From the NCBI RefSeq assembly GCF_026745355.1, contig NC_079208.1, positions 17,175,260 through 17,239,259 of the forward strand: a stretch of DNA of 64,000 nt. Direction: 5' to 3'. Below the pieces are notes generated by a model. That model saw only the letters and a list, made by a program, of their open reading frames with translations. It was not told the origin of the DNA and did no database searches. The position numbers and the translations under genes were made by a program. This document shows positions 1-10,800 of the stretch, in pieces (positions within the stretch are counted from its first letter, which is position 1; each line of letters begins with the position of its first letter). The DNA is from Beta vulgaris subsp. vulgaris. Taxonomy: Eukaryota > Streptophyta > Magnoliopsida > Caryophyllales > Amaranthaceae.

Positions 1-2037
1 TCGCTCAAGTTTCACATCCCCAGGTTGACTCGCCCTTATCTCTTCTAGGAAGTTAGGTTCGATGGTTAGGGCACTCAGCAATCTTTCTACCTCCCCTTCA
101 TGAACAACTTCTATCTGAAGTCTAGAGAATTCCTCACAAAGTTTGTCGGCAACGACTAATGTATTCAGGCTATGGCTAGACTTGCGACTTAACGCATCAG
201 CAACAACGTTGGCTTTACCCTCATGGTATTGGATGTCTAAGTCATAGTCCTTGATGAGCTCTAACCATCTGCGCTGCCTCATGTTGAGGTCTTTCTGGGT
301 GAAGATATATTTAAGGCTTTTGTGATCGGTGAAGATACGGCAGGTTACCCATAGAGGTAGTGTCTCCAGATTTTGAGTGCAAATACTATGGCGGCCATTC
401 TAGGTCTGTGTTGGGTAATTGACTTCATATGGCTTCAACTGTCGGGACGCATAAGCTATAACTTTCCCGTTTTGCATCAGAACACAACCCAACCCATTTT
501 TGGATGCATCACTATACACATCATATCCTTCGTTCCCATTAGGCAAGGTTAGGACAGGGGCTGAGGTTAACCTCTCTTTGAGGTTGTTGGAAGGCCTTCT
601 CACTGTCCTCATTCCAGGTAAACCTACAATCCTTCTTCATCAGGTTTGTCATAGGTTTTGCTATTTTGGAGAAGTCTTTCACAAATCTCCTATAGTAACC
701 GGCTAAACCCAAGAAACTTCGTATATCCGTGACATTCTTTGGAGTAGGCCATTCACTCACGGCTTTGATTTTCGCAGGATCGACTGATACACCCTCCTTA
801 GAGATAAAATGACCCAAAAATGACACTCTTTCCAACCAAAATTCACATTTCGAAAACTTTGCATATAGTTGGTTGTCCCTAAGTGTCTGCAAAATGACCC
901 TCAAATGATCTCATGTTCCTCCTTGTTCTTAGAATAGATCAGGATATCGTCTATGAATACACGACGAATTTGTCTAGGTAGGGTCGGAAAATTCTATTCA
1001 TAAGGTCCATGAAAACTGCAGGTGCATTGGTTAACCCAAAAGGCATAACCGTAAACTCATAGTGGCCATATCTGGTTCGAAAGGCAGTCTTAGGTATATC
1101 ATGATCAACAATCCTCAACTGATGGTAACCAGACCTTAAGTCATTTTGGAGAACATCCCGCACCCTGAAGTTGGTCGAACAAATCATCAATCCTAGGTAA
1201 TGGATACTTGTTTTTCACGTGACATTGTTCAACTCCCGGTAGTCTATACATAACCTCAAGCTACCATCCTTCTTTTTCACAAATAAGACGGGTGCTCCCC
1301 ATGGCGACATGCTAGGTCTAATATACCCTTTGTCTAGTAGTTCCTCTAACTGGTTCTTTAACTCATTCATTTCTGCCGGAGCCATCCGATACGGGGCTTT
1401 CGAAATGGGTCCAGTCCCAGGTACTAGGTCAACGGTGAACTCTACATCTCTCCTTGGAGGCATACCAGGTATTTCCTCAGGAAAGACATCCTGGAATTCT
1501 CGGACTATGGGCACATCTTCAGGCCTTAACGGATCATCCTCCATCTTCTCACTGAACACATAAATAGGGGCCAACCCTTGTCTACGTAGTTCTTAAGTTG
1601 TAACGCATTGATAACTTTAATTCCTGGTTCTCGAGGTATCCTCCTATATGACACTCTTTTCCCCGAAGGGTCCTTTAGTTCCACTTTTTGCGCATCGCAA
1701 TCTATCTTAGCCTGTACTTCCCAAGCCAATCCATCCCCAGAATGATATCTAGGTTTGATAAGTTAAACTCTATCAGATCAGAGGGAAAGTATCCCTCACC
1801 TATCTTTAATGGCACTTTTAGGAATCTTTTAGAACAATTAACAGTCTCCCCAGATGGAATGACTATAGGCATAGAAATCGACTCAGACTCGACCAATGTT
1901 AAATTTCTAACAGTTGCATGGGCAATAAATGACAAGGATGCTCCAGAATCAAATAAAACTTTAACAGGAGTGGAGTTGATAGAAAATGTACCCGTGACAA
2001 CGTCTCTACGAGCCTCTTCTTCACTAGCCGTCATCAT
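1..2037 (-). pseudogene. pol: pol pseudogene: protease, reverse transcriptase, RNase H (Ty3/gypsy)
   Basis: The aspartic protease segment (2037-1702) has the active-site motif DSGAS. The RT follows (about 1574-900) with [20 protein letters not shown], then GYHQLR and [10 protein letters not shown]; the catalytic box reads [11 protein letters not shown] near 960-925 only after a frameshift. RNase H starts near 560 with [15 protein letters not shown] and continues in another frame to position 1, including the typical VVADALSRK block near 190-215. Several frameshifts and stops break it, so no functional polyprotein can be made. On family knowledge the product would reverse-transcribe the element RNA in particles. 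Plus-strand ORFs opposite this stretch are antisense shadows. Confidence 0.9.
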
Positions 2038-2230
2038 GTACAGCTTCCCTTTGCCCTTATCTTGGGAACTAGTTGCATTGTTACATTAGAGACTTGGTTG
2101 CTGGTGTTGGTAGCGGGCTTGGAATAGTTAGAATTCCCATTGTAATTACCTCCCCCGTTACCATTCCCGTTACCATTTCCGTTTCGGGGTTGTCCCCATA
2201 GTTCCCCTTCCTTTGGCCATTGGGGTTTAG

Positions 2231-3164
2231 CTTGTTTTTCGAATAGCATTCATAGGCTCTATGCCCCATCTTCCCACATTCCCGGCATTCAACCTTGTTA
2301 CCCTCACAATCCTTACCAGGATGGTTGTTCGGGCACTTTCTACACCGATATACACGCTCAGGTCTGCGGTTATTGGTGTTATTGTTGCGGTTGTTGTTGG
2401 GATTAGGGTTATTGTTGGGTCCCTTACCAAAATTTCTCTGAGGGTTTTGATTATTCTGGTTCCCGTTGTGCTTTTTCTCAAACTTTGGCCCTCAGGGTTT
2501 GGGTTATCCTTACGTTTCTCGCCAGCTTACCCCCTTCCTCCCTTTTCCTGATAGCATAAAGGTGGGCAGCTTTGCCAAACACATGGTCCAGAGAGGTGAA
2601 TGTATCTCCCCCCAGTCTACCCTGCAGGTCAAGGGTAAGTCCCAATTCAAAACGTGAGGCTTTAGCCTCCTCAGTAGGGGCAATCTCTGGGGCAAACCTC
2701 ATCAGTTCAATAAATTTTCGGTAATATTCCTCTACCGACATGGTCCCTTGCTCCAGCATCATAAACTCTTGGGCTTTTTGTTTCTTAAGATACGGAGGGT
2801 AGTACTTGTCTCTTAGGGCCTTTTTAAAAGTTTCCCACCCGAAACCCGGTTGGCTGAGAAGGTTGTCCTTAGCCTGGGTCCACCAGAAATGGGCATCCCC
2901 CTGCAGATAGTAACTAGCTAAGGGCACGTTTTCTCGTCAGGACAGGATAGGGTGAAGAAAAGCTTATCAAATTCCCCAACCCAGTTTTCCAACTCTTCAG
3001 GTCCCCCTTTTCCATTTAGTATAGGTGGGTTCCTACGGGCCACTTTTTCAGATAGGTCCCTCCCGGCTGTGACCTTGGGCTAAGTTGGCTGTAATCTGTA
3101 CTAGGTCACGTATCGATTGCTCGATGTTAAGAGAGGTGTCAGGGGCGCCTCCCGATCGAACCAT
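2231..3164 (-). pseudogene. gag: gag pseudogene (retrotrans_gag domain plus CCHC knuckle)
   Basis: The likely start is the ATG ending at 3164 (MVRSGGAPDT). The capsid-like region (about 2927-2478) contains the typical gag string DAHFWWTQAKDNLLSQPGF and EQGTMSVEEYYRKFIEL. A zinc knuckle of the form CX2CX4HX4C (CRECGKMGHRAYEC) lies near 2290-2245, followed by an asparagine/glycine-rich linker. Reading frames change at least three times, so it is broken. In the family Gag forms the particle and the knuckle binds element RNA. Confidence 0.85.
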
Positions 3165-3387
3165 TCTGCGCTGAAATTAACATAGTAGCTATTTCAGTGA
3201 CTTACACATAATTTTTGTTTTAACTTATTCAACGAATACACATTTAACATATAAACATATATTGCGAACACCTTTAAGTCTGTACTGACTTGCATTACAA
3301 TCATCCAAAATAAGATGCCATCATTAACAATAAAAGATAATACTATGCACTATTATTGAAAATGGGAATGTAATATTTGTAAAGAAA

Positions 3388-3389
<2 letters not shown>

Positions 3390-3421
<32 letters not shown>
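3390..3421. repeat. (TA)n microsatellite
   Basis: An uninterrupted run of about 15 TA dinucleotides lies between gag and the extra ORF of the gypsy element. Confidence 0.95.
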
Positions 3422-3424
<3 letters not shown>

Positions 3425-3538
3425 AAATAATGTTACTCCCTAATCGGCATGCAAGCCTTATTATCCCTAACATAACAAATGAACAAAAACGATCAAAATA
3501 AAACAAAAATCCTAATCCTACATATATGTTCAAAAGAA

Positions 3539-4448
3539 CTATGGGCCAAGACGGTGAGCTTCATCCTCTGATCCAGAATCCTCCATCCCTCCATCAAGGT
3601 CAATCTCATCTGCCTCAGGCTCGCCGTCCTCAAAGAATATATCCTCTAGTATGGGTCCTGGTCTTCCTCGGGGTCTTCTCCTCATGGGATCCTCCTCCTC
3701 AATGGGATCCTCCTCCTCAATGGGATCCTCCTCCTCAATGGGATCCTCTCCCTGAACAGGATTCTCATCCTCAACAGGGTCTTCATTCTCAGCAGGGTCC
3801 TCTCCCTCAACTGGTATATCCTCTAGTGGAGGTGGCTCATCATCATCATCCTCCCCATGTAACCCTGGTACAACCTGGACCCCACCCAACACTATAATGA
3901 AGGTCCTATTGTTCCTTTCATCATCAGAGACGTAAGTGACTGTCCTAAGATTCTGAAAGTCATCGGCTAATAACTCATCCTCAAATGGCTGGTATCTTGG
4001 CCTTTTTCCACAGGTGCTGATGGCGGTTCAGGTATGACCCCTGGGTTCTCAGAATTCCCATCTTAGGCCCTATTGCTCGAACTTTCCCTTCAGATGAAGT
4101 AGAAGGGTTTTGACCCCTGGTCTCACGAACCCTCCACTCATTCTCGCAGTATTTAAGGTCAGTGAGGAAGTGCTTTTCGGAAGGGAGGTTCTGGTATCCG
4201 TAGGTATGCTTATTCCTATTGAAATACCCTTCTGGAGTCCACATATCCCCATACCTACGATGAACAAATCTATATGGCTCTATATCTGGAACATAACGAA
4301 GCATGAAGTGTATCCTAGAGCCCTCAGATCGTAACCACTGTTCCCCTTGCATAATTCTGTAATCCATAGCAGACTTCATTTTAAAGAACCACATATCCCA
4401 GTCTTCCCCTACTTGTTTCATCAAAAAGTCCTACAGCCTATGTCGTGA
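3539..4448 (-). pseudogene. Additional sense-strand ORF region between 5' LTR and gag
   Basis: Two open frames follow each other in the element's sense direction upstream of gag. The first (about 4424-3981) encodes a 147-residue segment with many aromatic and charged residues, for example DMWFFKMKSAMDYRIM and FVHRRYGDMWTPEGYF. The second (to 3539) encodes an acidic segment with about four copies of a six-residue unit (EEEDPI). The frames join if one shift is allowed near 3985-3975, where the downstream frame reads FEDELLADDFQNL, so an ancestral protein of roughly 290 residues is plausible. I do not recognise a domain. Extra ORFs at this position are known in some plant gypsy lineages; no function is claimed. 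Confidence 0.55.
3665..3760. repeat. 18-bp tandem repeat inside the acidic ORF
   Basis: A unit close to TCCTCCTCAATGGGATCC is repeated about four times. It encodes the EEEDPI repeats on the minus strand. Because the unit is a multiple of three the frame is kept. Confidence 0.85.
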
Positions 4449-4820
4449 ACCATCTGGAAAGTAAAAACAAAATAGAATAGTCTAAGTTTTTGTAAAGAGG
4501 TAAATGCTCATTTTAACTTTGAAATCCACAAGTGAAATCAAGCTCATTCGATCAATAAAATAGTTTTTATACTTAAATAAGTTTTGAGTCTAATCAATTT
4601 AGACCTATCTTTGTACACTCTCTTAATCTAGTCACATTTGAAGATTTCAAGAATTTCACCATTTCAATTACACAGAGAGCACATACAAGTTCGAGATACA
4701 AACAAAGTGCAATGATAACATGCCTATGACTTAATGCACATGACATGATCTATATGCTCCTAGCCCATACTACCCGTTTTGAAATCGTTTCGAAAACGTC
4801 TTTGAAAATAGGAGCTTCTG

Positions 4821-4833
4821 GCTCTGAATCCAG
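4821..4833 (-). other. Probable tRNA primer-binding site of the gypsy element
   Basis: Just inside the 5' LTR, with a short spacer, the minus strand reads TGGATTCAGAGCC. This is close to the initiator-Met primer site TGGTATCAGAGCC, differing around positions 4-5. Its position beside the LTR end at 4837 supports the call. Confidence 0.65.
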
Positions 4834-6224
4834 TTTTGTAACACCCCCAAAATCCATACACGTCTAATGCTACGTCGCATCGACTTTGGGAGTGTTACCG
4901 CCGCGATGGAACGCAAGGCATAATTAGAAATACGGTAACTCAAATTCATTGTCTCAAAACCAAATTGCAGCGGAATAGAAAATGTAATTACAACTCGGGA
5001 ATCATAGATGACCCCTCTTTATTCAAACTCAAACCATGTACAATGTTCTATAAAATTCATTAATGATCAAACCAAAAGTTAACTTCAAACTACAGTCTAG
5101 CCCCCATATGCTTGATGTCATGCAGCAGCACCAGCTCACCTAGTCTGCTCCCCATTGAAGTATCAATAGTTCATCACAGGACAACAAACACATAATAACA
5201 CACAGAGTCAGCTATGCTGAGTACGTAATGAACCATTGAAACTATATGAACTAAATGATGCATACATTACAACTGTTATATGAACCTACGTTATCTCACA
5301 TCCTTTAATCTTTCATTATTTGGCATCGAACGGGCACCGTCATCTTACTAGAATCATACGGGCTACTGAATCCTTAATAGACAACTTGGTCTATTAGATG
5401 AAATGCAAATACGGTTTTGTTCCGTCTCACACCCATCACCTTAGTATGCATACCCCCAAGATCGAACGGAACCTTCCGCCTACTTGAGTTATCAAAATAT
5501 AAGGACACTACTGTCGTCACAGTAGGCCTGCGTAGGAGTGTAGGACAAGTCCTACACTCCCCCCATTGTTCTATACTTGTAGGGAGTCCAACTACAAGTA
5601 TCGCCATAATCTTCTTTTATTACCAATCATTCTTTTATAACTTTAAGGAGTCATTTACATACTCTCTTAATTACCAAACTCAATCTTATCCCTAGTAACA
5701 CTCTTGTTACTCTATAGATCAGATTAATAATGCTGATGTTACACTACGATAGAACTTCGCATTTCAATGCAACATATTTCAATGCATCATATTGATTTCA
5801 CGTTATAAACGTCTAACCAAACAATCACAATCAAATGTTCCCTATCATGGTACTAGGTTCCAATAACATGAACTGCAACCTAAACATGATACTAAGCTTT
5901 GAAAGTAAACTGGTACGCGTACGTACCTTGTAAGGAGAATTTTCGCTGACTTAATAGAACGAGCCGCTTATGAAATTGGGACCTAAATCGTTAAAACAAA
6001 GCTTTAGTGTTACGTCCTTGATAACACTAACAACTACTACGTACTAAGACCATAACGATCTAACGATTCGAATTACGCAATAGTTAAAACCTTATTCAGA
6101 ACTTTCGTTATAATTCTAATCTAGTGAATTTAACGTCTTTTAGAAGTCAGATATTAGTGAGTAACTAAGTTTTTAGTAACATTAGTCCACTATTTTACCA
6201 ATCCAAAATGTCATAAGTCCAGCC

Positions 6225-6375
6225 TGTCTTATGTCCAAAAGTCAAGTCATATGTCCAAAAGGTAAGTCATATGTCCAAGAGTAAGTCATATGTCCAAAAG
6301 GTAAGTTCTGTCCAAAAGTAAGTTCCATGTCCAAAAGGTAATTCCATGTCCAAAGGTAGTCATAGTCCAAAGTTA
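6225..6375. repeat. About 20-bp minisatellite inside the LTR
   Basis: A unit near AAGTCATATGTCCAAAAGGT is repeated about eight times with small length changes (for example AAGTTCCATGTCCAAAAGGT). Confidence 0.85.
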
Positions 6376-6649
6376 GATTTCATGAAACAGGTTACTCATG
6401 AAACAATAATAACTGTAACTAATAATAAGACACACTTTTCCTACTTTCAACTTATTCCAATTACAAACCTAACCAGAATTTATACTTAAAACAGAACAAT
6501 AACTTAATTAGTTAACAATCCAATAAATTACTAAACACTCTAATTATTAATTATAATTCAAACCTTTAACTACGAAACAGTAAATATAAGAATAATTAAT
6601 AAACTGACATACTAAGTTAAGTACAAAATTATACCACTGACTTTCGCCG

Positions 6650-7020
6650 GCACAAAATTCCGGCGACGGAACTCCGGTGGCCTCTGCTGTCACGCACAGC
6701 GCGCTACTGTTTCGCACGACACACCCGTGCGGTCTCTGTCGCCCAAACTCACACACGCGACCCCGGTTCCTCGCGCACAACCCTCGAACACCGCGACCCT
6801 CGTCGCAGCACTCGAACCACACACACGCGCACGAACCCGCGGACGAAAGCCTCGACACACCCGCGCAAACCTTCGACACGCCCGACCGAAACCTGCCTGA
6901 AATCGCACAAACCTCGAGCCAAACCACGCGCAGCACCAACCTCGCGCGCGACACCACTCGCAGCACAACCCTTGCGCGCGCGACACCACTCGCAGCCTTC
7001 GTCGGAATTTTTCGCACGAA
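6650..7020. repeat. GC-rich block with short CGCG-rich duplication in LTR
   Basis: This is the most GC-rich stretch seen in the window. It contains two close copies of a unit with GCGCGCGACACCACTCGCAG near 6943-6998. Long open frames on both strands follow from the base composition; none resembles a known protein. It is best read as LTR leader sequence. Confidence 0.6.
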
Positions 7021-7059
7021 GCCAACGAAGAAAAGCAGTGAGAGAAACCCGAGCGAGAG

Positions 7060-7135
7060 AAGAGAAAATCTGAGAGGGAGAGAGAGAGATCCGAGAGAGA
7101 GAGAGAGAGAGAAAATTCTGAGAGAGAGAGAGGGG
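7060..7135. repeat. GA-rich microsatellite
   Basis: Interrupted (GA)n tract on the plus strand within the gypsy LTR. Confidence 0.9.
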
Positions 7136-7403
7136 CAATTGACGGCTGAGGAGAGGGAGGAGAAAGGTTTAGGGTTTTCTGAAATTCCCTCTCCTTTCTT
7201 TTTATACTCCTTTCCAAAAGGTAGTAACCCTAGGTCAAGTGACGATTTGGTTATTCCTTTAAAACTCCGAAAATTCCTAACAAATTCATACTAACAATAA
7301 TTTATTCCTATTAATTTGTAAATAAACTAAAATACCTTTTTATTAATTCTTTTATGTTTTCTTAATTAGTACGAAATTAGTATTAAAAATACGGAGTATT
7401 ACA

Positions 7404-7814
7404 CTAATAGTCATACTTGGTTCTTAGCATCCAACGGAAATAAAGCTTGAAACATCAGCAAAGTATTGCATGTACCAATTGTACGAAAATATAACAAGAC
7501 TATTAATATTTCGCACATAACCTCTAATAATGATGATGCAAAACAAAGTTTAGTGAAGTAGAAATCCAATATAGTCCCTTTTATCTAAAAGGTCAAAGAT
7601 TAATATGGAATTGTAATCTGCTGAACTGATAGACTATTTGATGAAAGCTAATGAGGTGAACTGTACTAATAAGAATATAATAGCTTCACGAAAGTTACCT
7701 TAGGTCAGCAAGTGCCATGTGGCTCTTCTTTTTTATCAGTGTTAGGATGACTTAGTTCTTTCAAAAGCTATTTCAAGTTGGTGCTGATCTCCGTTCTCAA
7801 ATGATGTATTTCAG
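7404..7814. other. FZL intron remainder
   Basis: Sequence between the gypsy LTR end and the first visible exon, ending in a TTTCAG acceptor. Nothing else is recognised in it. Confidence 0.6.
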
Positions 7815-10800
7815 GTTGCATTCCTACGCTACACGCAACAGTGGAAGAAAAATGTTGTATTCTTGTTAAATAAAGCCGATCTGTACAGGAATGCCAGTGA
7901 GGTATTGTTGCATGTAATTCAGTATTTAATGTACCAAAAACCTAATTGGTGCTTAGTTTTAAGCCAAAAATATAGCTGGAGACAATACAACCAAGAATGT
8001 TGCCAATTTATTTTATTTTATTAAATCTTTGTTTTGAAAGGGGTTAAATTTTATTGATAGAACATGACAACCAGTAGAAGACGGCATGAGAAATCATAAT
8101 CATTATAAAATGGTTAGTATAATTTAGGATTTCATTTTGTGTTATAGATTCTCCTCAGTTATGCAATGAGGATAGCTGATGCTTGATCAACATATTGACT
8201 AATGAGAACTGTTTAGACTTTAGAGCACCCTGATTCATGAGTGAAAAATGAGATTGTGAGGGCAATTTTAAATTTTGGACCCTTAACCATGAATGGAAAT
8301 GAGATTGTTGGGTGATTGGGGGAAAATTTTGGGTTGGGACGATCGAAACCTTGATCAGGTGTGGGTGCGGGGCCCATTGCCTGATGTGGCAAACTTTTTT
8401 TTTTTTGCTTTTCTGCTTTTTGGCTGGAGCTGTGAGAGACGCTCCAGCCAAAACGCTGCGTTTAGGTTGGAAGAAAAGCAAAAAAAGTTGAGTTTGCCAG
8501 ATTTTCTGATTTGCATCAAATTTTGACACTTCTCAAGTTCTGGCAGGAGAGAGAAAGAAACACAATTACAAATATTTAAAATGCAATATCTTAAAAAACG
8601 CAAAGCCAAAAAAATAAAATAAAACTTCCAATGGATCTATTTTTCCGAGCTCTACAAATAGAGACCCATCTTTTAAATATTTTGGGCAATTTTTTTTGTA
8701 GCTATTTACTAATTTCCTATAATTTTGCTTATTTTATATGAAATATCTTCCATTTTTACACTCCAAAAATAAATTAAACAATCTCTTTGAGAATTTAGTT
8801 TAGTTGATGATAAAAGCGCCAATTATGTATCTAATTTAATTAATCTATCAATTATTTATGGATATTTCATATTCTTAAGAAGTAAATAATAAAAATCTTG
8901 TATAATGGTGGTTGGGTGGGGTCAAAAAGTAAGAGAGAGAGGAAAAAGTAGTTGGGATGATCTTTTTTTGTTGTTTATGGCTAAGAGGATAGTTGGGAAA
9001 ATATTGTGGGGTGATATATTTTAGAGAAAAAAAAGTTAGAGAGTGAGTGGGATGATCTTTTTTTAAGATCGTGAATGGTGATGCTCTTGAACTTGAGGGA
9101 TTGTGAAAGGCAGTCGTAGTTGACTACTGTACATAGCATGCCTTTTCTATCAATTACCCAATATGTTTGAGGTGTAGTATAACAGTTTTTACAAACTTGA
9201 TGCAGCTTGATGAAGCCATTACATTCGTAAGAGATAATGTGGGGAAGTTGCTGAATGTAGAACATGTAAAGCTATTTCCTGTATCTGCACGAGCTGCTCT
9301 TGAAGCAAAACTTGCAACCGCTGATTTTGAAACAGATCAACAGAATCTGTTAGCGTCTAAATACTACTACTCAAGCTCTCAGAGTTTTGATGAGTTTGAG
9401 AATTTCTTATATGATTTCATGGATGGTTCAACAACTGCTGGCCTTGAGAGGATGAAAATTAAGCTTCAAACACCTATAGCAATTGCCGAGCGACTATTGT
9501 CCTCCTGTCAGACACTGGTGACACAAGACTGCAGGTATGCCCAGAAGGACTTGATGTCAGTGAAGGAGTTAATTTGCAGTGTTCGGGATTATGGAACTAA
9601 AATGGAAAGCGAGAGCATGTCATGGAGGCGGCAAGTTTTCTCACAGGTATATGGAAGATTTAGATTAAAATTTAGCATTTGTTAAGCTTGACAGTTATTT
9701 TATTATCCATTGCATCAAGTCATCCAATTTGAGGTTTTAAAGCAACCACTATAGATTGAAGTGTGTATAATACAAATTGCTTTAGGTGTTGCCATGATTT
9801 TATAGTTTCCTTTAAATTTAAGTGAAAGCTTTAAGTGTGTAGATTCAAATGGAGCCTGGAGAATGTTTGAAAAGCGCACTTTGTTTGTGATCATATGCAT
9901 ATTTAGCTATCGTGATTCTTGAATATTATCTATTCGTGTGATGATAATTGATGCTTGTCTATAATTGTTTAATGTTAGGTTGGAAGTGCAAAAGAGCGTG
10001 CGTTGAAACTTGTGGAATCTACTCTCCAGCTGTCCAATTTGGATCTTGCTTTTGCAATGTTTTTTGGAGGAGAGAAGTCTACTTCAACGGCCACAAGGAG
10101 TATTCAAAATGACATTGTTACCCCTGCACTTGCTGATGTTCAAGTAAGTTAGAGCTCTAGTAACTATGCACCTGAATTCTTGGTCTTGACGTCAAGACGC
10201 TGTTTCTATGTGGAGCATTGATGCTTAATTGAAACGCAAAACTTTACTTAAAAACAAAGTAGGTTGGGTTCAGACTTCAATTACCAAATAAATCAACTGA
10301 AATCTAGGTCTCACATGCCTTGATCAAGGATCTTTAACTTCACTCATTGACTCAAATGGTCTTTCAAAGTCTCACTCATAACAACAAAATTTTGGAACAT
10401 ACCAAAGTTAATATCATAAGCACCGCAAAATAAGAATTTCATCCTGAAGCGTAAAATAGATGAAACTAACATCTCCGAATATTCGTAAATGAAAACAAGA
10501 ATTAAGAAAATATCCTACTGTCCACGTTAGTCAAACCACTGCGCAAACTCTAAGTTGATTGAATTATACACTCTGCTGGTGCAGCCGCTCGACTCGAACC
10601 TAGCCATTTTCTTGACAGGCTAACTCAAACCTTAGTCGCTTTGCATGCTCAACGCCTAACACATATCCTTGATGGATTTGAGTCTGTGTCAGAGCTCTAA
10701 TTTAGAGTCAATAAGGCATGAGGTTGAACAATTTTAGGCGAATTGAAAGAGAAGAGAACAACCCTAAGACCCCAATCCAGCAAGCACCTTAGGGACAGTG

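Larger units (their letters stand above)
1..7403 (-). mobile_element. Ty3/gypsy LTR retrotransposon, 5' part, truncated by window edge
   Basis: Reading on the minus strand, the order is 5' LTR (7403 to 4837), primer-binding site, an extra ORF region, gag, protease, reverse transcriptase and RNase H, which runs off position 1. Integrase and the 3' LTR must lie to the left of the window. The order protease-RT-RNase H, the RT and RNase H sequence style and the long LTR resemble chromovirus Tekay/Del elements; the lineage is an inference. Many frameshifts show it is dead. The first recognised FZL exon to its right (7815) begins with the GTPase G4 region, so FZL exons 5' of it must lie left of the window. 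The element therefore probably sits in an FZL intron. Confidence 0.9.
4837..7403 (-). repeat. 5' LTR of the gypsy element (2567 bp)
   Basis: On the plus strand the unit begins TGTAACACCCCC and ends GAGTATTACA, so both ends have the TG..CA form. It contains a GC-rich block (about 6650-7020) followed on the plus strand by a GA-rich tract; on the element's strand these lie in the LTR's 5' third. A TATA-like element occurs near 7200 (minus-strand TATAAAAAG), a possible promoter. It shares short blocks with the LTR at 36265-38777, such as TACTCAGC..GCTGA and CCGCTGCAA near the 3' end. The partner LTR is outside the window, so age and target duplication cannot be judged. Confidence 0.85.

Noticed and set aside
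1309..2089. Plus-strand ORFs at 1309-1563 and 1688-2089
   Set aside because: Antisense shadows of the gypsy protease and RT on the minus strand.
6677..7294. 205-residue plus-strand ORF and overlapping minus ORFs
   Set aside because: They arise from GC-rich, GA-rich LTR sequence, have biased composition and match no family.
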